In this document: positions 26,505-35,055 of the stretch, piece after piece | Position numbering within the stretch: the first letter of the stretch is position 1 | Layout: each line of letters begins with the position of its first letter | NCBI GenBank assembly: GCA_012728315.1 | Contig: JAAYFI010000058.1 | Location: 1-36,742, forward strand | Reading direction: 5' to 3' | Source: Gammaproteobacteria bacterium | GTDB taxonomy: Bacteria; Pseudomonadota; Gammaproteobacteria; Pseudomonadales; Pseudomonadaceae | DNA: 36,742 nt | Notes under the pieces: generated by a model | The model's input: only the letters and a program-made list of their open reading frames with translations | Told to the model about the DNA's origin: nothing | Database searches by the model: none | Program-made: the position numbers and the translations under genes

Positions 26505-28688
26505 TTACGAGCTATTACCAAGCAGTGCTGAGAATTGTTCTGCACTCAGCGGAACACTTAACCAATAGCCTTGAGCAAATTGGCATTGTTTATCTTTGGC
26601 AAATGATAACTGATAGGGCGACTCAATGCCCTCGGCAATCACTTTGAGCTGTAAACTGTGGCCTAAACTGATGATGGCTTGGCTTATATCTTTATTTAAA
26701 CTGTCCTGGCGCGCGTGGTTAATCAGGCTCTTATCCACTTTGATGATGTCCAAAGGGAAGCGTTTTAAATAACCAATAGGTGCGTGGCCTATGCCAAAAT
26801 TATCTAGCGCAATTTGTACGCCCATTTGCTTCAATTCGCGTAAATTAGCTAAAGATTGCGAGCAGTCAGGCTTTAAGTGTTGCTCGGCTATTTCAATAAT
26901 CAAATGCTGAGCGGCTAATCCACTGGACTCAAGAGCTGTTTTGACCAAAGTTACCAAGTGCGCACTGCTGAGCTGTTTGTAAGAAACGTTGATCGAGCAA
27001 TGCAGTTGTTGTGTAGCGCTTTGTTGCCATTGCTGCACAGCGCTGCAAGCCGATTTTAACACCCAGGCGCCTACGGCAAGAATTTGATTGGAGTCTTCGA
27101 GCAAATCAAGAAAGCTTTGCGGCGTGTAGCACTGCCCATCGTGATGCCAGCGTAATAAGGCTTCAACGGCATAAATACTCTGGGTCTCTGGAGTCAATTC
27201 GTCATTGAGGGCGTAGATGGGTTGGTACAGCAGCTCAAACTGTTGCTTATCTAAGCCTTGCACTAAGGCCGCTTGTTTTGCGTGCAGCGCTTGGGCTGCT
27301 ACCTGCATATCTTTGGTGTAATGAGCAAACTGTGCTTTGCCAGCCATTTTGGCTTGGTATAGAGCTAAATCAGCTGCTTGTAACAGCTCATCGGCCGGGG
27401 TGTCATACGGCAAAACAGTAATGCCAATGCTGGCGCTCACGGATAGGGCGTGGCCATTGATGTACAGCACGGCTGATAAACTATCGAGCATACGCTGTGC
27501 GACATATTTGGCATCGTCCAAGCGGGCGAGGTCATCTAATAAAACAACAAACTCGTCACCGCCAAAACGGGCGATATAGTCGCCTGGGCGTAAACAGCGC
27601 TTTAAGCGCTTGGCAATTTCAATCAGTAACAAATCGCCGGATTTATGGCCGTAGTTATCATTAACATGCTTAAAGTTATCTAAGTCGATAAAGAGCATGG
27701 CCGTCTCACGCGAGCCTGCTTGTTTGGTGCGCTGCATGGAGTTCTGGAGTAGCTGATCGAGCTGGCGGCGGTTGGCAAGCCCGGTTAACGGATCATGCAA
27801 AGCGGCATACACCATATTTTGCTCATGCTCTTTACGTTCACTGATATCCGCTTGAGAGCCGGAGATGCGTTGTTGTCCGCTGTGTGTTTTATAAGCAGAG
27901 CCGCGTAGTAACACCCAAATATAATCGCCGTTATTTTTACGAATACGGTGTTCACAGTCTAAAAACTGTGTTTGTCCGCTTAAATGTCGACCTATAGCTT
28001 TGCGCACCGCCGGCAGGTCTTCGTGATGAATGCGAGTCAGCCAGCTGCTGCTGGTATGCGGGCCAAACGCTTCTGCAGTTAAATCCAGCATATCAAGCCA
28101 GCGTGCAGACAGGCGTAACTGATCATTATCGATATCCCACTCCCAGAGCCCATCATTGGCGCCATGGAGGGGGGCTGGTGCTTCTGCGTGTGCTGTGCTG
28201 GCAGTGCTATAGCCATCTAGGACCAGCGACATATCCAAAAATACCGCTTTAATCAGACTGGAGAGTTGCTGGGCTTGCTGTTTATCACTGCAAATGTGTT
28301 GCAGCATTGTTTCTAAGTACAGACGCTGTGCAGCTAAATACCCGCGTGGAGCGAGCTCGCTATTGTGGTACTCAATCCCTTGTGCAATGCGCTGGCGTAT
28401 AGCGCTAGGGTTATGCAGCCCTTGGCATAAGTGTTGGATGTGCTGGGGCTGCAGCGCCATATTTTTGCTACAGAATGCAGCGCCTTGCGCTGTTGCAGAA
28501 AACTGCGAAAAATGTGTGTGTAACTGCTCGCTAAAGTAAGCCTGTGTACACTTGGCACTATCTAACAATGCCTGCAGGTGTTGGCTATCAGTGGTCTGCC
28601 AGTTGACCAAGCGTTCGCGCTCACTTAAGGCCGTGTGGTCTAAGTTAATGTTTTCGATCAGCGCGTTGATTTTTTCCTCAGAAAGCAT
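26505..28688 (-). CDS. Probable globin-coupled sensor with PAS, GGDEF and EAL domains
   Basis: A cyclic-di-GMP enzyme of 727 residues from ATG 28688 (AGGT upstream; the frame is open back to an ATG at 28799). Residues 1-160 look like a globin-coupled sensor: the GIEYHNSELAPRGYLAAQ segment fits the family pattern around the proximal haem His (here about His108), followed by the helix VFLDMSLVLDGYS. A PAS fold follows (about 173-285, WEWDIDNDQLRLS). The GGDEF domain has an intact RFGGDEF near 376-380 and an RPGD inhibitory site five residues before it. The EAL domain has VEALLRW near 508-514, but its metal-binding DDFG is DNFG (about 629-632). It could therefore be cyclase-dominant and gas-responsive. 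The globin call rests on motif reading. Confidence 0.85.
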   Translation of the reverse strand: MLSEEKINALIENINLDHTALSERERLVNWQTTDSQHLQALLDSAKCTQAYFSEQLHTHFSQFSATAQGAAFCSKNMALQPQHIQHLCQGLHNPSAIRQRIAQGIEYHNSELAPRGYLAAQRLYLETMLQHICSDKQQAQQLSSLIKAVFLDMSLVLDGYSTASTAHAEAPAPLHGANDGLWEWDIDNDQLRLSARWLDMLDLTAEAFGPHTSSSWLTRIHHEDLPAVRKAIGRHLSGQTQFLDCEHRIRKNNGDYIWVLLRGSAYKTHSGQQRISGSQADISERKEHEQNMVYAALHDPLTGLANRRQLDQLLQNSMQRTKQAGSRETAMLFIDLDNFKHVNDNYGHKSGDLLLIEIAKRLKRCLRPGDYIARFGGDEFVVLLDDLARLDDAKYVAQRMLDSLSAVLYINGHALSVSASIGITVLPYDTPADELLQAADLALYQAKMAGKAQFAHYTKDMQVAAQALHAKQAALVQGLDKQQFELLYQPIYALNDELTPETQSIYAVEALLRWHHDGQCYTPQSFLDLLEDSNQILAVGAWVLKSACSAVQQWQQSATQQLHCSINVSYKQLSSAHLVTLVKTALESSGLAAQHLIIEIAEQHLKPDCSQSLANLRELKQMGVQIALDNFGIGHAPIGYLKRFPLDIIKVDKSLINHARQDSLNKDISQAIISLGHSLQLKVIAEGIESPYQLSFAKDKQCQFAQGYWLSVPLSAEQFSALLGNSS

Positions 28689-28877
28689 AATGACCTGTAC
28701 TGCAGTTGCTGGGCGAGTATCAGCCAGAGTTATTGAAGCGATGGACGATAGCGACATGCACTGATTGTGAGATCGGTGGTGGCTATTGGACAGCATCATA
28801 GCTTGATTGCAGGGAATGATGCTATATGGGGATTGAAAAGCTTGAGGATAAATAACTGAACGGCATCACTGGGCTGT

Positions 28878-28904
28878 AAAAATCAGCTGCTTGAGCGTGC
28901 TGAT
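28878..28904 (-). terminator. Probable terminator of znuA
   Basis: On the minus strand ATCAGC (28904-28899) pairs GCTGAT (28887-28882), and the stem runs into five T residues (28882-28878). It lies about 50 bases after the znuA stop codon. Confidence 0.5.
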
Positions 28905-28905
28905 C

Positions 28906-28933
28906 CAGTGGCCTCACGGGCTGAGGCACACTG
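28906..28933 (-). other. Hairpin after znuA
   Basis: CAGTG-GCCTCA (28906-28916) pairs TGAGGC-CACTG (28922-28933) with one bulged A and a 5-base loop: 11 pairs. It stands directly before the terminator on the znuA strand and may protect the mRNA 3' end. Confidence 0.5.
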
Positions 28934-28955
28934 TGATTTGCTGTACAGGCCGAGT

Positions 28956-29912
28956 TTATAAGTCAGTTAAACAGTCGGAAAGCTGTGCGGCTAAGTTGCT
29001 GAGGAGCTGTTCATAGCCTTGTGCGGTGACTGGGGTGTTGAGTCCTAATGCGTCCAGTTCGGCCAGTTTAACGGGCAACCCTGCGGCTAAAGTTTGTGCG
29101 AGGCGTGGTTGCATTGGCGGCTCACTAAATACACAGCTCGGGCCTGCCTGCTGTAGACGTGCACGCATTTGACTGACATGTTTAGCGCCGGGTTGTAGCT
29201 CGCTGGATAGAGCAAAGACGCCCGCATGCTGTAAGCCATAAGCGTGTTCAAAGTAGTTAAATGCCTCATGAAAGACAAAAAAAGATTTGCTCTTGAGCGG
29301 CTGCAGCTCAGCCTTAAGCTGCTGATCTAAGCGGTCCAAACGCTGATTAAATGCGTGTAGATTGGCGGCATAGAGAGCGGCGTTGTTTGGGTCCAGTTCA
29401 GTTAAGTCGGCGCTGATGCGCTGTGCAATCACACGGGCATTGTCTGGCAGTAACCACAGATGGGCATCAATTGCGCCGGGTTGATGGGCGTGGTCATGCT
29501 CAATCAGGTTCGATGCGTGGTTGTTGCTGTGCTGCTTATGCTCGTCTGCAGAGGCATCGCTATGGGGATGCTGATGGCTGTCGCCAAAATGCAGTAGATG
29601 CAGGTCAGGTAAGTTTTGCACGGCCACACTGCGCTGGCTGCGTTGCTTGAGTACGCGCGGTAAAAAGTTTTCTAGATCAGGGCCAACCCAATAAAATAAG
29701 TCAGCTGTATTTAAGCGCTTGGCATCGGACGGGCGTAGCACAAAATAATGCGGTGAAGCGCCAGGTGGGAGCAGCACTTGTGGTTGACCTTGCCCCTCTT
29801 GAATGGCTGCAGCAATCAACTGTAATGGCTTAATGCTGGTTAAAATGTGCACCTGCGCTTGAGCGCCTAAGGTCCACAGGGATAAACAACTGATCAGTAA
29901 AAAACGAAACAC
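28956..29912 (-). CDS. znuA: Zinc ABC transporter substrate-binding protein
   Basis: Periplasmic zinc-binding protein delivering Zn2+ to ZnuBC. It has a signal peptide (FRFLLISC through LGAQA) and cluster A-I features: zinc ligand His in GASPHYF near residue 55, a His/Asp-rich loop (about 107-143, with HQHPHSD, HDHAH) typical of ZnuA rather than manganese homologues, a second ligand in IDAHLWL, and a third in FHEAFNYFEH. I prefer GTG 29912, because GGAG stands 9 bases upstream. An in-frame ATG at 29927, five codons earlier, has no ribosome binding site and is almost at the promoter. It is divergent from zur with a shared Zur box. Confidence 0.94.
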   Translation of the reverse strand: MFRFLLISCLSLWTLGAQAQVHILTSIKPLQLIAAAIQEGQGQPQVLLPPGASPHYFVLRPSDAKRLNTADLFYWVGPDLENFLPRVLKQRSQRSVAVQNLPDLHLLHFGDSHQHPHSDASADEHKQHSNNHASNLIEHDHAHQPGAIDAHLWLLPDNARVIAQRISADLTELDPNNAALYAANLHAFNQRLDRLDQQLKAELQPLKSKSFFVFHEAFNYFEHAYGLQHAGVFALSSELQPGAKHVSQMRARLQQAGPSCVFSEPPMQPRLAQTLAAGLPVKLAELDALGLNTPVTAQGYEQLLSNLAAQLSDCLTDL

Positions 29913-29936
29913 CGCAGTACACTCCATCGATAAAGA

Positions 29937-29949
29937 GTTATATAATAAC
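29937..29949. promoter_or_regulatory. Zur box between znuA and zur-znuCB
   Basis: GTTATATAATAAC is a palindrome with 5-bp arms (GTTAT/ATAAC). It differs at one of 13 positions from the gammaproteobacterial Zur core GTTATANTATAAC. It overlaps AT-rich -10-like sequence of both divergent promoters in the 48-base gap between the outermost start codons, so zinc-loaded Zur should shut off znuA and its own operon together. Confidence 0.82.
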
Positions 29950-29975
29950 GTTTCTTTAAGAAGGATGCTGCTGTT

Positions 29976-30464
29976 ATGTTAAAAACATCGACGTTGTGCC
30001 GATCTGATCATCACCAATACTGCATCAGTCATGCGCTTGAATCTGCAGAAGAGGTTTGTGCGCAACGCGGTGTACGTTTAACGCCTTTGCGTAAAAGGGT
30101 TTTAGAGTTGGTTTGGCAAAGTCATAAGCCACTCGGTGCCTACGATATCTTAGATATGCTCAGCCGCGAAGATGACCGTCGTGCAGCTCCACCTACGGTG
30201 TACCGTGGTCTAGATTTTTTATTAGAAAACGGCCTAATTCATCGTCTGGCCTCATTGAATGCCTATATTGGTTGCAGTCATCCGGAAGAACCTCATGCCG
30301 GATACTTTATGATCTGCCAGCAGTGTAATAATGCTTACGAGTTGGTTCAGCATACGGCGATTGATGCAGCGATTGCCGAAGAAGCGCAGAGCATGGGTTT
30401 TGCCGTGGACACACAAATGGTTGAAATTCTGGGGACTTGCGCCCCTTGCCGAGCGTGCGCATGA
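29976..30464 (+). CDS. zur: Zinc uptake regulator, Fur family
   Basis: Zinc-responsive repressor of the Fur family, 162 residues. The winged-helix N-terminal half has [26 protein letters not shown] and the recognition-helix segment [21 protein letters not shown]. The C-terminal dimer/metal half has [16 protein letters not shown] and, near the end, GTCAPCRAC, giving the two CxxC pairs of the structural zinc site. AAGGA lies 10 bases before ATG 29976. Its stop overlaps the znuC start (ATGA), so regulator and transporter are translated from one message under the Zur box just upstream. Confidence 0.95.
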   Translation: MLKTSTLCRSDHHQYCISHALESAEEVCAQRGVRLTPLRKRVLELVWQSHKPLGAYDILDMLSREDDRRAAPPTVYRGLDFLLENGLIHRLASLNAYIGCSHPEEPHAGYFMICQQCNNAYELVQHTAIDAAIAEEAQSMGFAVDTQMVEILGTCAPCRACA

Positions 30465-31243
30465 GTTCAACATCATTCTTACTGCGTGCTGAGCATGTCA
30501 ATTTATCTTTATCTGAGCAGAGTGTGCTCGCCGATGTCAGCCTCGAGTTGGCTGCCGGTGAAATTGTCACTTTGGTTGGCCCTAATGGCTCAGGTAAAAC
30601 CTCATTAGTGCGGGTGCTGCTGGGCTTGCTTAAGCCTGATTCGGGGCGAGTATGGCGAGCAGAGCAGTTGCGCATTGGCTATATGCCGCAAAAACTTGAA
30701 GTGCATGCAACCTTACCTTTATCAGTGCTGCGTTTTTTACGTTTAGTACCGGGCGTGAGCCGTGATCAAGTGATGGCGGCGCTCACCGAAGTGGGTGCGG
30801 TAAAAGTTTTAAATAGTCCTCTACAGCGTATTTCGGGCGGTGAATTACAGCGTGTTTTATTGGCGCGCGCCTTGCTGCGCAAGCCACAACTGCTGGTGCT
30901 TGATGAGCCGGTACAGGGCGTGGATGTTAATGGTCAGTTGGAGCTGTATCAGTTGATCGCCGAGTTGCGGGATCGCTATGGCTGTGGGGTGTTAATGGTC
31001 TCTCATGACTTGCATTTAGTGATGCGCGCAACGGATCGGGTGATTTGCTTAAATCGCCACGTGTGTTGTTCGGGGCATCCAGAACAGGTCAGTGGTGATC
31101 CTGCCTTTGTTGAGCTGTTTGGCTCACGAGCTGCAAGTGATTTAGCAGTGTATTACCACAATCATGACCACAAGCATGATCTACACGGCTGTGTTATTAC
31201 GCCAAAAACTCACCAACATGGTCCGGATTGCACCCATGCCTGA
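30461..31243 (+). CDS. znuC: Zinc ABC transporter ATP-binding protein
   Basis: Cytoplasmic ATPase of the ZnuABC importer, 260 residues from ATG 30461, which overlaps the zur stop. Walker A is [13 protein letters not shown], the Q-loop lies in GYMPQKLEV, the ABC signature is [17 protein letters not shown], Walker B is [12 protein letters not shown], and the switch His is in MVSHDLH. The last 35 residues are unusually rich in His ([23 protein letters not shown]), a possible metal-binding or zinc-sensing tail. The gene overlaps znuB by 8 bases. Confidence 0.95.
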   Translation: MSSTSFLLRAEHVNLSLSEQSVLADVSLELAAGEIVTLVGPNGSGKTSLVRVLLGLLKPDSGRVWRAEQLRIGYMPQKLEVHATLPLSVLRFLRLVPGVSRDQVMAALTEVGAVKVLNSPLQRISGGELQRVLLARALLRKPQLLVLDEPVQGVDVNGQLELYQLIAELRDRYGCGVLMVSHDLHLVMRATDRVICLNRHVCCSGHPEQVSGDPAFVELFGSRAASDLAVYYHNHDHKHDLHGCVITPKTHQHGPDCTHA

Positions 31244-32021
31244 TTTTCTTTTATATGCGTTATGTGCTGGCCTGCTTTTGGCTCTGGTGGCTGGGCCATT
31301 AGGTGCTTTTGTGGTGTGGCGGCGTATGGCTTATTTTGGTGATACCTTAGCGCACTCTGCACTTTTTGGTGTGGCCTTGGGTTTATTGTTTGATATCAAT
31401 TTAGCTCTAGCAGTGATTGTGGGCTGCTTATTGCTCGCTTTTATCTTGGTGGCTTTACAGAGTCGCCAGCCGCTGGCTTCAGATACTGTTTTAGGTATTC
31501 TGGCGCACAGTACATTGTCTTTAGGCTTGGTGACTTTGAGTTTTATGGAGTCTGTGCGGGTCGACTTAATGGGGTATTTGTTTGGTGATTTACTGGCCGT
31601 CAGTGCGTTGGATTTGCTGTGGATTGGCGCCGGTAGTTTAGTGGTTTTAGTGTGCATGATTGTACTGTGGCGGCCTTTGTTGGCCATTACAGTGCATGAA
31701 GAGCTGGCGCAGGTGGAAGGCTTGCCGGTGGCCCAATTGCGCTTAGTGTTGATGGTTTTGATGGCGCTGGTGATTGCTGTAGCAATGAAGATTGTGGGGG
31801 TGCTGTTGATCACTTCATTGCTGATTATTCCAGCTGCTGCCGCGCAGCGTCATGCCCGCAGTCCTGAGCAAATGGCCTTAGGCGCCACCGTGATTGGTAT
31901 GCTGGCGGTGTGCGCGGGTCTGGCGATGTCTTGGCACTACGATACACCGGCTGGACCTTCGATTGTGGTCTGTGCCGCCGCGATATTTTTAATCAGCTTT
32001 ATAGTGCCGCGGCGCCGTTAA
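31236..32021 (+). CDS. znuB: Zinc ABC transporter permease
   Basis: Inner-membrane permease of the zinc importer, 261 residues with about eight hydrophobic helices. It belongs to the ABC-3 family: [24 protein letters not shown] is split over residues about 19-42, and [16 protein letters not shown] and [17 protein letters not shown] follow. ATG 31236 (MPDFLLYAL) is chosen over an upstream ATG at 31164, since it gives the usual N-terminus and an 8-base overlap with znuC. It ends the zur-znuC-znuB operon. Confidence 0.95.
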   Translation: MPDFLLYALCAGLLLALVAGPLGAFVVWRRMAYFGDTLAHSALFGVALGLLFDINLALAVIVGCLLLAFILVALQSRQPLASDTVLGILAHSTLSLGLVTLSFMESVRVDLMGYLFGDLLAVSALDLLWIGAGSLVVLVCMIVLWRPLLAITVHEELAQVEGLPVAQLRLVLMVLMALVIAVAMKIVGVLLITSLLIIPAAAAQRHARSPEQMALGATVIGMLAVCAGLAMSWHYDTPAGPSIVVCAAAIFLISFIVPRRR

Positions 32022-32023
32022 TG

Positions 32024-32052
32024 ACAGGTTGGCTATGAAGCCGCTAGCCTGT
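32024..32052 (+). terminator. Hairpin at the end of zur-znuCB
   Basis: ACAGG (32024-32028) pairs CCTGT (32048-32052), and inside it GGCT (32031-32034) pairs AGCC (32039-32042) around a 4-base loop. It starts 3 bases after the znuB stop. The following bases are not a clear U-tract, so termination strength is uncertain. Confidence 0.4.
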
Positions 32053-32150
32053 TAAATGGTAGTGGCTTATTTGATTTAGAGTCAGATAAAGGGAAGGAAT
32101 ATTTTACAACCATGTTGGAGCATGACCTTAAAAATAAGTTAAGCCAGTAA
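32025..32150 (+). pseudogene. Possible C-terminal gene remnant at the edge of the hsd segment
   Basis: A 41-codon open stretch with no usable start reads like the end of a normal protein: GYEAASLLNGSGLFDLES, then EYFTTMLEHDLKNKLSQ and TAA. The composition is amphipathic and charged as in a folded C-terminal helix, not like random translation. It has no ribosome binding site and lies between the end of the znu operon and the hsdR promoter. The likely explanation is the 3' scar of a gene removed or displaced when the restriction genes arrived. I do not recognise the parent family. Confidence 0.4.
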
Positions 32151-32160
32151 CTGGTCGTGC

Positions 32161-32203
32161 ATCAAGTATCGTGCCTTGACAGTCAGATTTGCCAATACTT
32201 GAT
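32161..32203 (+). promoter_or_regulatory. hsdR promoter region flanked by a 9-bp inverted repeat
   Basis: ATCAAGTAT (32161-32169) and ATACTTGAT (32195-32203) are exact reverse complements 25 bases apart. A consensus -35 TTGACA (32176-32181) lies between them. The right arm covers the place where the -10 should be (around 32199), and no good -10 match is seen otherwise. The layout suggests a dimeric repressor or controller site delaying restriction gene expression, but no controller gene is in view. Confidence 0.45.
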
Positions 32204-32247
32204 AGACTACCAAGGCTATTTAACTACTTCGTACCAAGGATCTGGCC

Positions 32248-35055
32248 ATGGTTAACCAAACTCCCGAACAAAAAGCCCGCGATAACATTGATGGCCTGCT
32301 AGCCAAGGCAGGCTGGGCTGTTCAAGCTAAAAATAAAATCAACTTTTCTGCATCACAAGGCGTGGCTGTTCGCGAGTACCAAACCGATGTAGGCCCCGCT
32401 GATTATGTGCTGTTTGTTGATAACAAAGCGGTGGGTGTGATTGAAGCTAAGCCAGAAACTTGGGGTGAAAAAATCACCACAGTCGAAGACCAATCTCAAG
32501 GTTATGCCAATGCAACATTAAAATGGGTGAATAATCAACAAGCGTTACGCTTTGTTTATGAAAGCACCGGTATTATCACGCGCTTCACCGATGGTTTAGA
32601 TCCGAATCCCCGCTCACGGGAAATATTCAACTTTCACCGCCCAGAAACCCTAGCAAGCTGGTTGCGCGAAGATAAAAGCCTACGTGCTCGCTTGCAAGAT
32701 ATGCCGCCACTGCCGACAGACGGTTTGCGTGACTGCCAAATTACAGCCATTACTAATCTTGAACAATCACTTAAAGAAGACCGCCCCCGCGCCTTAATTC
32801 AAATGGCCACCGGCGCAGGTAAAACCTTTACCGCCATCACCGCCAGTTATCGTTTATTAAAAGAACCTGTTAGCGCCAAACGTATTTTGTTTTTGGTCGA
32901 CACTAAAAACCTAGGCGAGCAGGCTGAGCAAGAGTTTATGACCTTCGTGCCCAATGACGATAACCGAAAATTCACTGAGCTTTACAGTGTTCAGCGCTTA
33001 AAAAGCTCGCATATCAGTACCGATTCACAGGTGTATATCAGCACCATTCAGCGCATGTACTCCATGCTGAAAGATGAGCCGCTCGATGAGTCCCTAGAAG
33101 AACAAAACCCAGCCGAGCAACTGACCAAACCTAAAGAACCGCTGCCTGTAGTGTATAACGCAAAAATCCCGCCTGAGTTTTTTGATGTCATTATTATCGA
33201 CGAATGCCACCGCTCTATTTACAACCTGTGGCGGCAAGTTATTGAATATTTTGATGCCTATTTAGTGGGTTTAACCGCAACCCCTGATGAACGCACGTAC
33301 GGTTTTTTCCGTAAAAATGTGGTCAGTGAGTACAGTCATGAAAAGGCCGTGGCCGATGGCGTGAACGTGGGCAATGAGGTTTTTGTCATTGAAACCGAAA
33401 AAACCACCCAAGGTGGTAAAATTATCGCGAAACAACAGGTTGAAAAACGTGAGCGCACCACCCGCCGTAAACGCTGGGAGTTACAAGACGAAGACCAAGT
33501 CTACAGCGGCAAACAACTGGATCGCGACATTGTAAACCCGGATCAAATTCGCACCGTTATTAAAGCGTTTAAAGACAGTTTGCCAACGATATTTCCTGGG
33601 CGAAAAGAAGTACCGAAAACCTTGATTTTTGCCAAAACCGACAGCCATGCCGACGATATAATTCAAATCGTGCGTGAAGAGTTTACCGAGCGTAACGACT
33701 TCTGCAAAAAAGTCACTTACCGCGCGGCGAACGACAAGCTAGATGCCGACGGACAGGTGCTGCAAAAGGGCGAAGACCCTACCGAAATTCTCTCGCAGCT
33801 GCGCAACGACTACTATCCACGCATTGCCGTTACCGTTGATATGATTGCCACGGGCACCGATGTTAAAGCCCTCGAGTGCCTGCTGTTTATGCGCGATGTA
33901 AAAAGCAAAAACTACTTCGAGCAAATGAAAGGCCGTGGCACGCGCACGCTGGATAAAGACAGCTTACAAAAAGTGACTCCGTCCGCTACCAGCGCCAAAA
34001 CGCATTATGTAATTGTCGATGCTATAGGCGTGACTAAATCGATGAAAACCGCCAGCCGCCCGTTAATCACCAAACCCAGCGTTGCGCTTAAAGACCTTGC
34101 CATGGGCGTCATGATGGGAGCCAGCGATAGCGATACGGTGTCTTCATTGGCAGGGCGTTTAGCGCGGTTAGATAAACAACTGGATGATAAAGAACGCGCT
34201 CGCATTGCCAAACAAGCTGGTGGCGTACCTTTATTGGCCATTGTCGGCGAGCTGTTTAACGCCATAGACGGTGACCGCGTCGAGCAAAAAGCCCTAGAAA
34301 TAGCCGGCCTGCCAGAAGGCGCAGACCCAGGCGATGATAACCGTGATAAAGCCCAGCAAGCTTTAGTCAGTGACGTGGCCAAGGTGTTTAATGGCGAACT
34401 GATTGAGTTGATCGACAGTATTCGCCGTGATAAAGAACAAACCGTGGTGCATGACGATTTAGACGAGCTGATCAAAGCCGAATGGGCAGGCGACACCACT
34501 GAAAATGCCAAGGTTTTAACCAGTGAATTTGCTGGTTATCTAGCCGAGCAAAAAGACAAAATCGATGCCCTGAGTATTTATTTCCATACACCGGCACGGC
34601 GCAGTGAGGTCACTTATTCACAAATAAAAGCCTTACTGGATTTGATTAAGCAAGAACGCCCCAAGCTTGCGCCGCTGCGTATTTGGCAAGCCTATGCCCA
34701 CCTCGATAGCTACAAAGGTGACAACCCTTTAAATGAGCTGACCGCACTGGTGGCACTGATTCGCCGAGTCTGCGGCATTGACAGCAGTATCAGCACGTTT
34801 AACGCCACCGTACGCAAAAACTTCCAGCGCTGGATTATGCAATACCACGCTGGCGACAGTGAAAAATTTAATGAAGAACAAATGGCATGGCTGCACGCCA
34901 TCCGCGACCACATCGCCAGCTCTTTTCATGTTGAGCGCGAAGACCTAGAAATGGCACCCTTCGATTCAAAAGGTGGGCTAGGTTATATGTACCAATTATT
35001 TGGAGACAAGATGGATTGGGTAATGGCAGAAATGAATAAAGAGATGGTGGCGTGA
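32248..35055 (+). CDS. hsdR: Type I restriction endonuclease R subunit (EcoEI-like)
   Basis: ATP-dependent translocase and nuclease subunit of a type I restriction-modification system, 935 residues from ATG 32248 with AAGGA upstream. The N-terminal nuclease has the PD-(D/E)xK core, Asp52 in GPADYVLF and Glu66-Ala-Lys68. The SF2 motor has Walker A ATGAGKT (187-193), DECH (318-321), LTATPDERT (about 342-350), ATGTDVKALE (about 534-543) and motif VI QMKGRGTR (559-566). The remaining 350 residues resemble the EcoEI_R C-terminal domain that binds the methylase. The stop overlaps the hsdS start (TGATG). All catalytic motifs look intact. Confidence 0.95.
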   Translation: MVNQTPEQKARDNIDGLLAKAGWAVQAKNKINFSASQGVAVREYQTDVGPADYVLFVDNKAVGVIEAKPETWGEKITTVEDQSQGYANATLKWVNNQQALRFVYESTGIITRFTDGLDPNPRSREIFNFHRPETLASWLREDKSLRARLQDMPPLPTDGLRDCQITAITNLEQSLKEDRPRALIQMATGAGKTFTAITASYRLLKEPVSAKRILFLVDTKNLGEQAEQEFMTFVPNDDNRKFTELYSVQRLKSSHISTDSQVYISTIQRMYSMLKDEPLDESLEEQNPAEQLTKPKEPLPVVYNAKIPPEFFDVIIIDECHRSIYNLWRQVIEYFDAYLVGLTATPDERTYGFFRKNVVSEYSHEKAVADGVNVGNEVFVIETEKTTQGGKIIAKQQVEKRERTTRRKRWELQDEDQVYSGKQLDRDIVNPDQIRTVIKAFKDSLPTIFPGRKEVPKTLIFAKTDSHADDIIQIVREEFTERNDFCKKVTYRAANDKLDADGQVLQKGEDPTEILSQLRNDYYPRIAVTVDMIATGTDVKALECLLFMRDVKSKNYFEQMKGRGTRTLDKDSLQKVTPSATSAKTHYVIVDAIGVTKSMKTASRPLITKPSVALKDLAMGVMMGASDSDTVSSLAGRLARLDKQLDDKERARIAKQAGGVPLLAIVGELFNAIDGDRVEQKALEIAGLPEGADPGDDNRDKAQQALVSDVAKVFNGELIELIDSIRRDKEQTVVHDDLDELIKAEWAGDTTENAKVLTSEFAGYLAEQKDKIDALSIYFHTPARRSEVTYSQIKALLDLIKQERPKLAPLRIWQAYAHLDSYKGDNPLNELTALVALIRRVCGIDSSISTFNATVRKNFQRWIMQYHAGDSEKFNEEQMAWLHAIRDHIASSFHVEREDLEMAPFDSKGGLGYMYQLFGDKMDWVMAEMNKEMVA

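Noticed and set aside
30307..30675. 122-codon open frame antisense to zur/znuC
   Set aside because: It spans the junction of two certain genes, with no ribosome binding site or known domain; a shadow frame.
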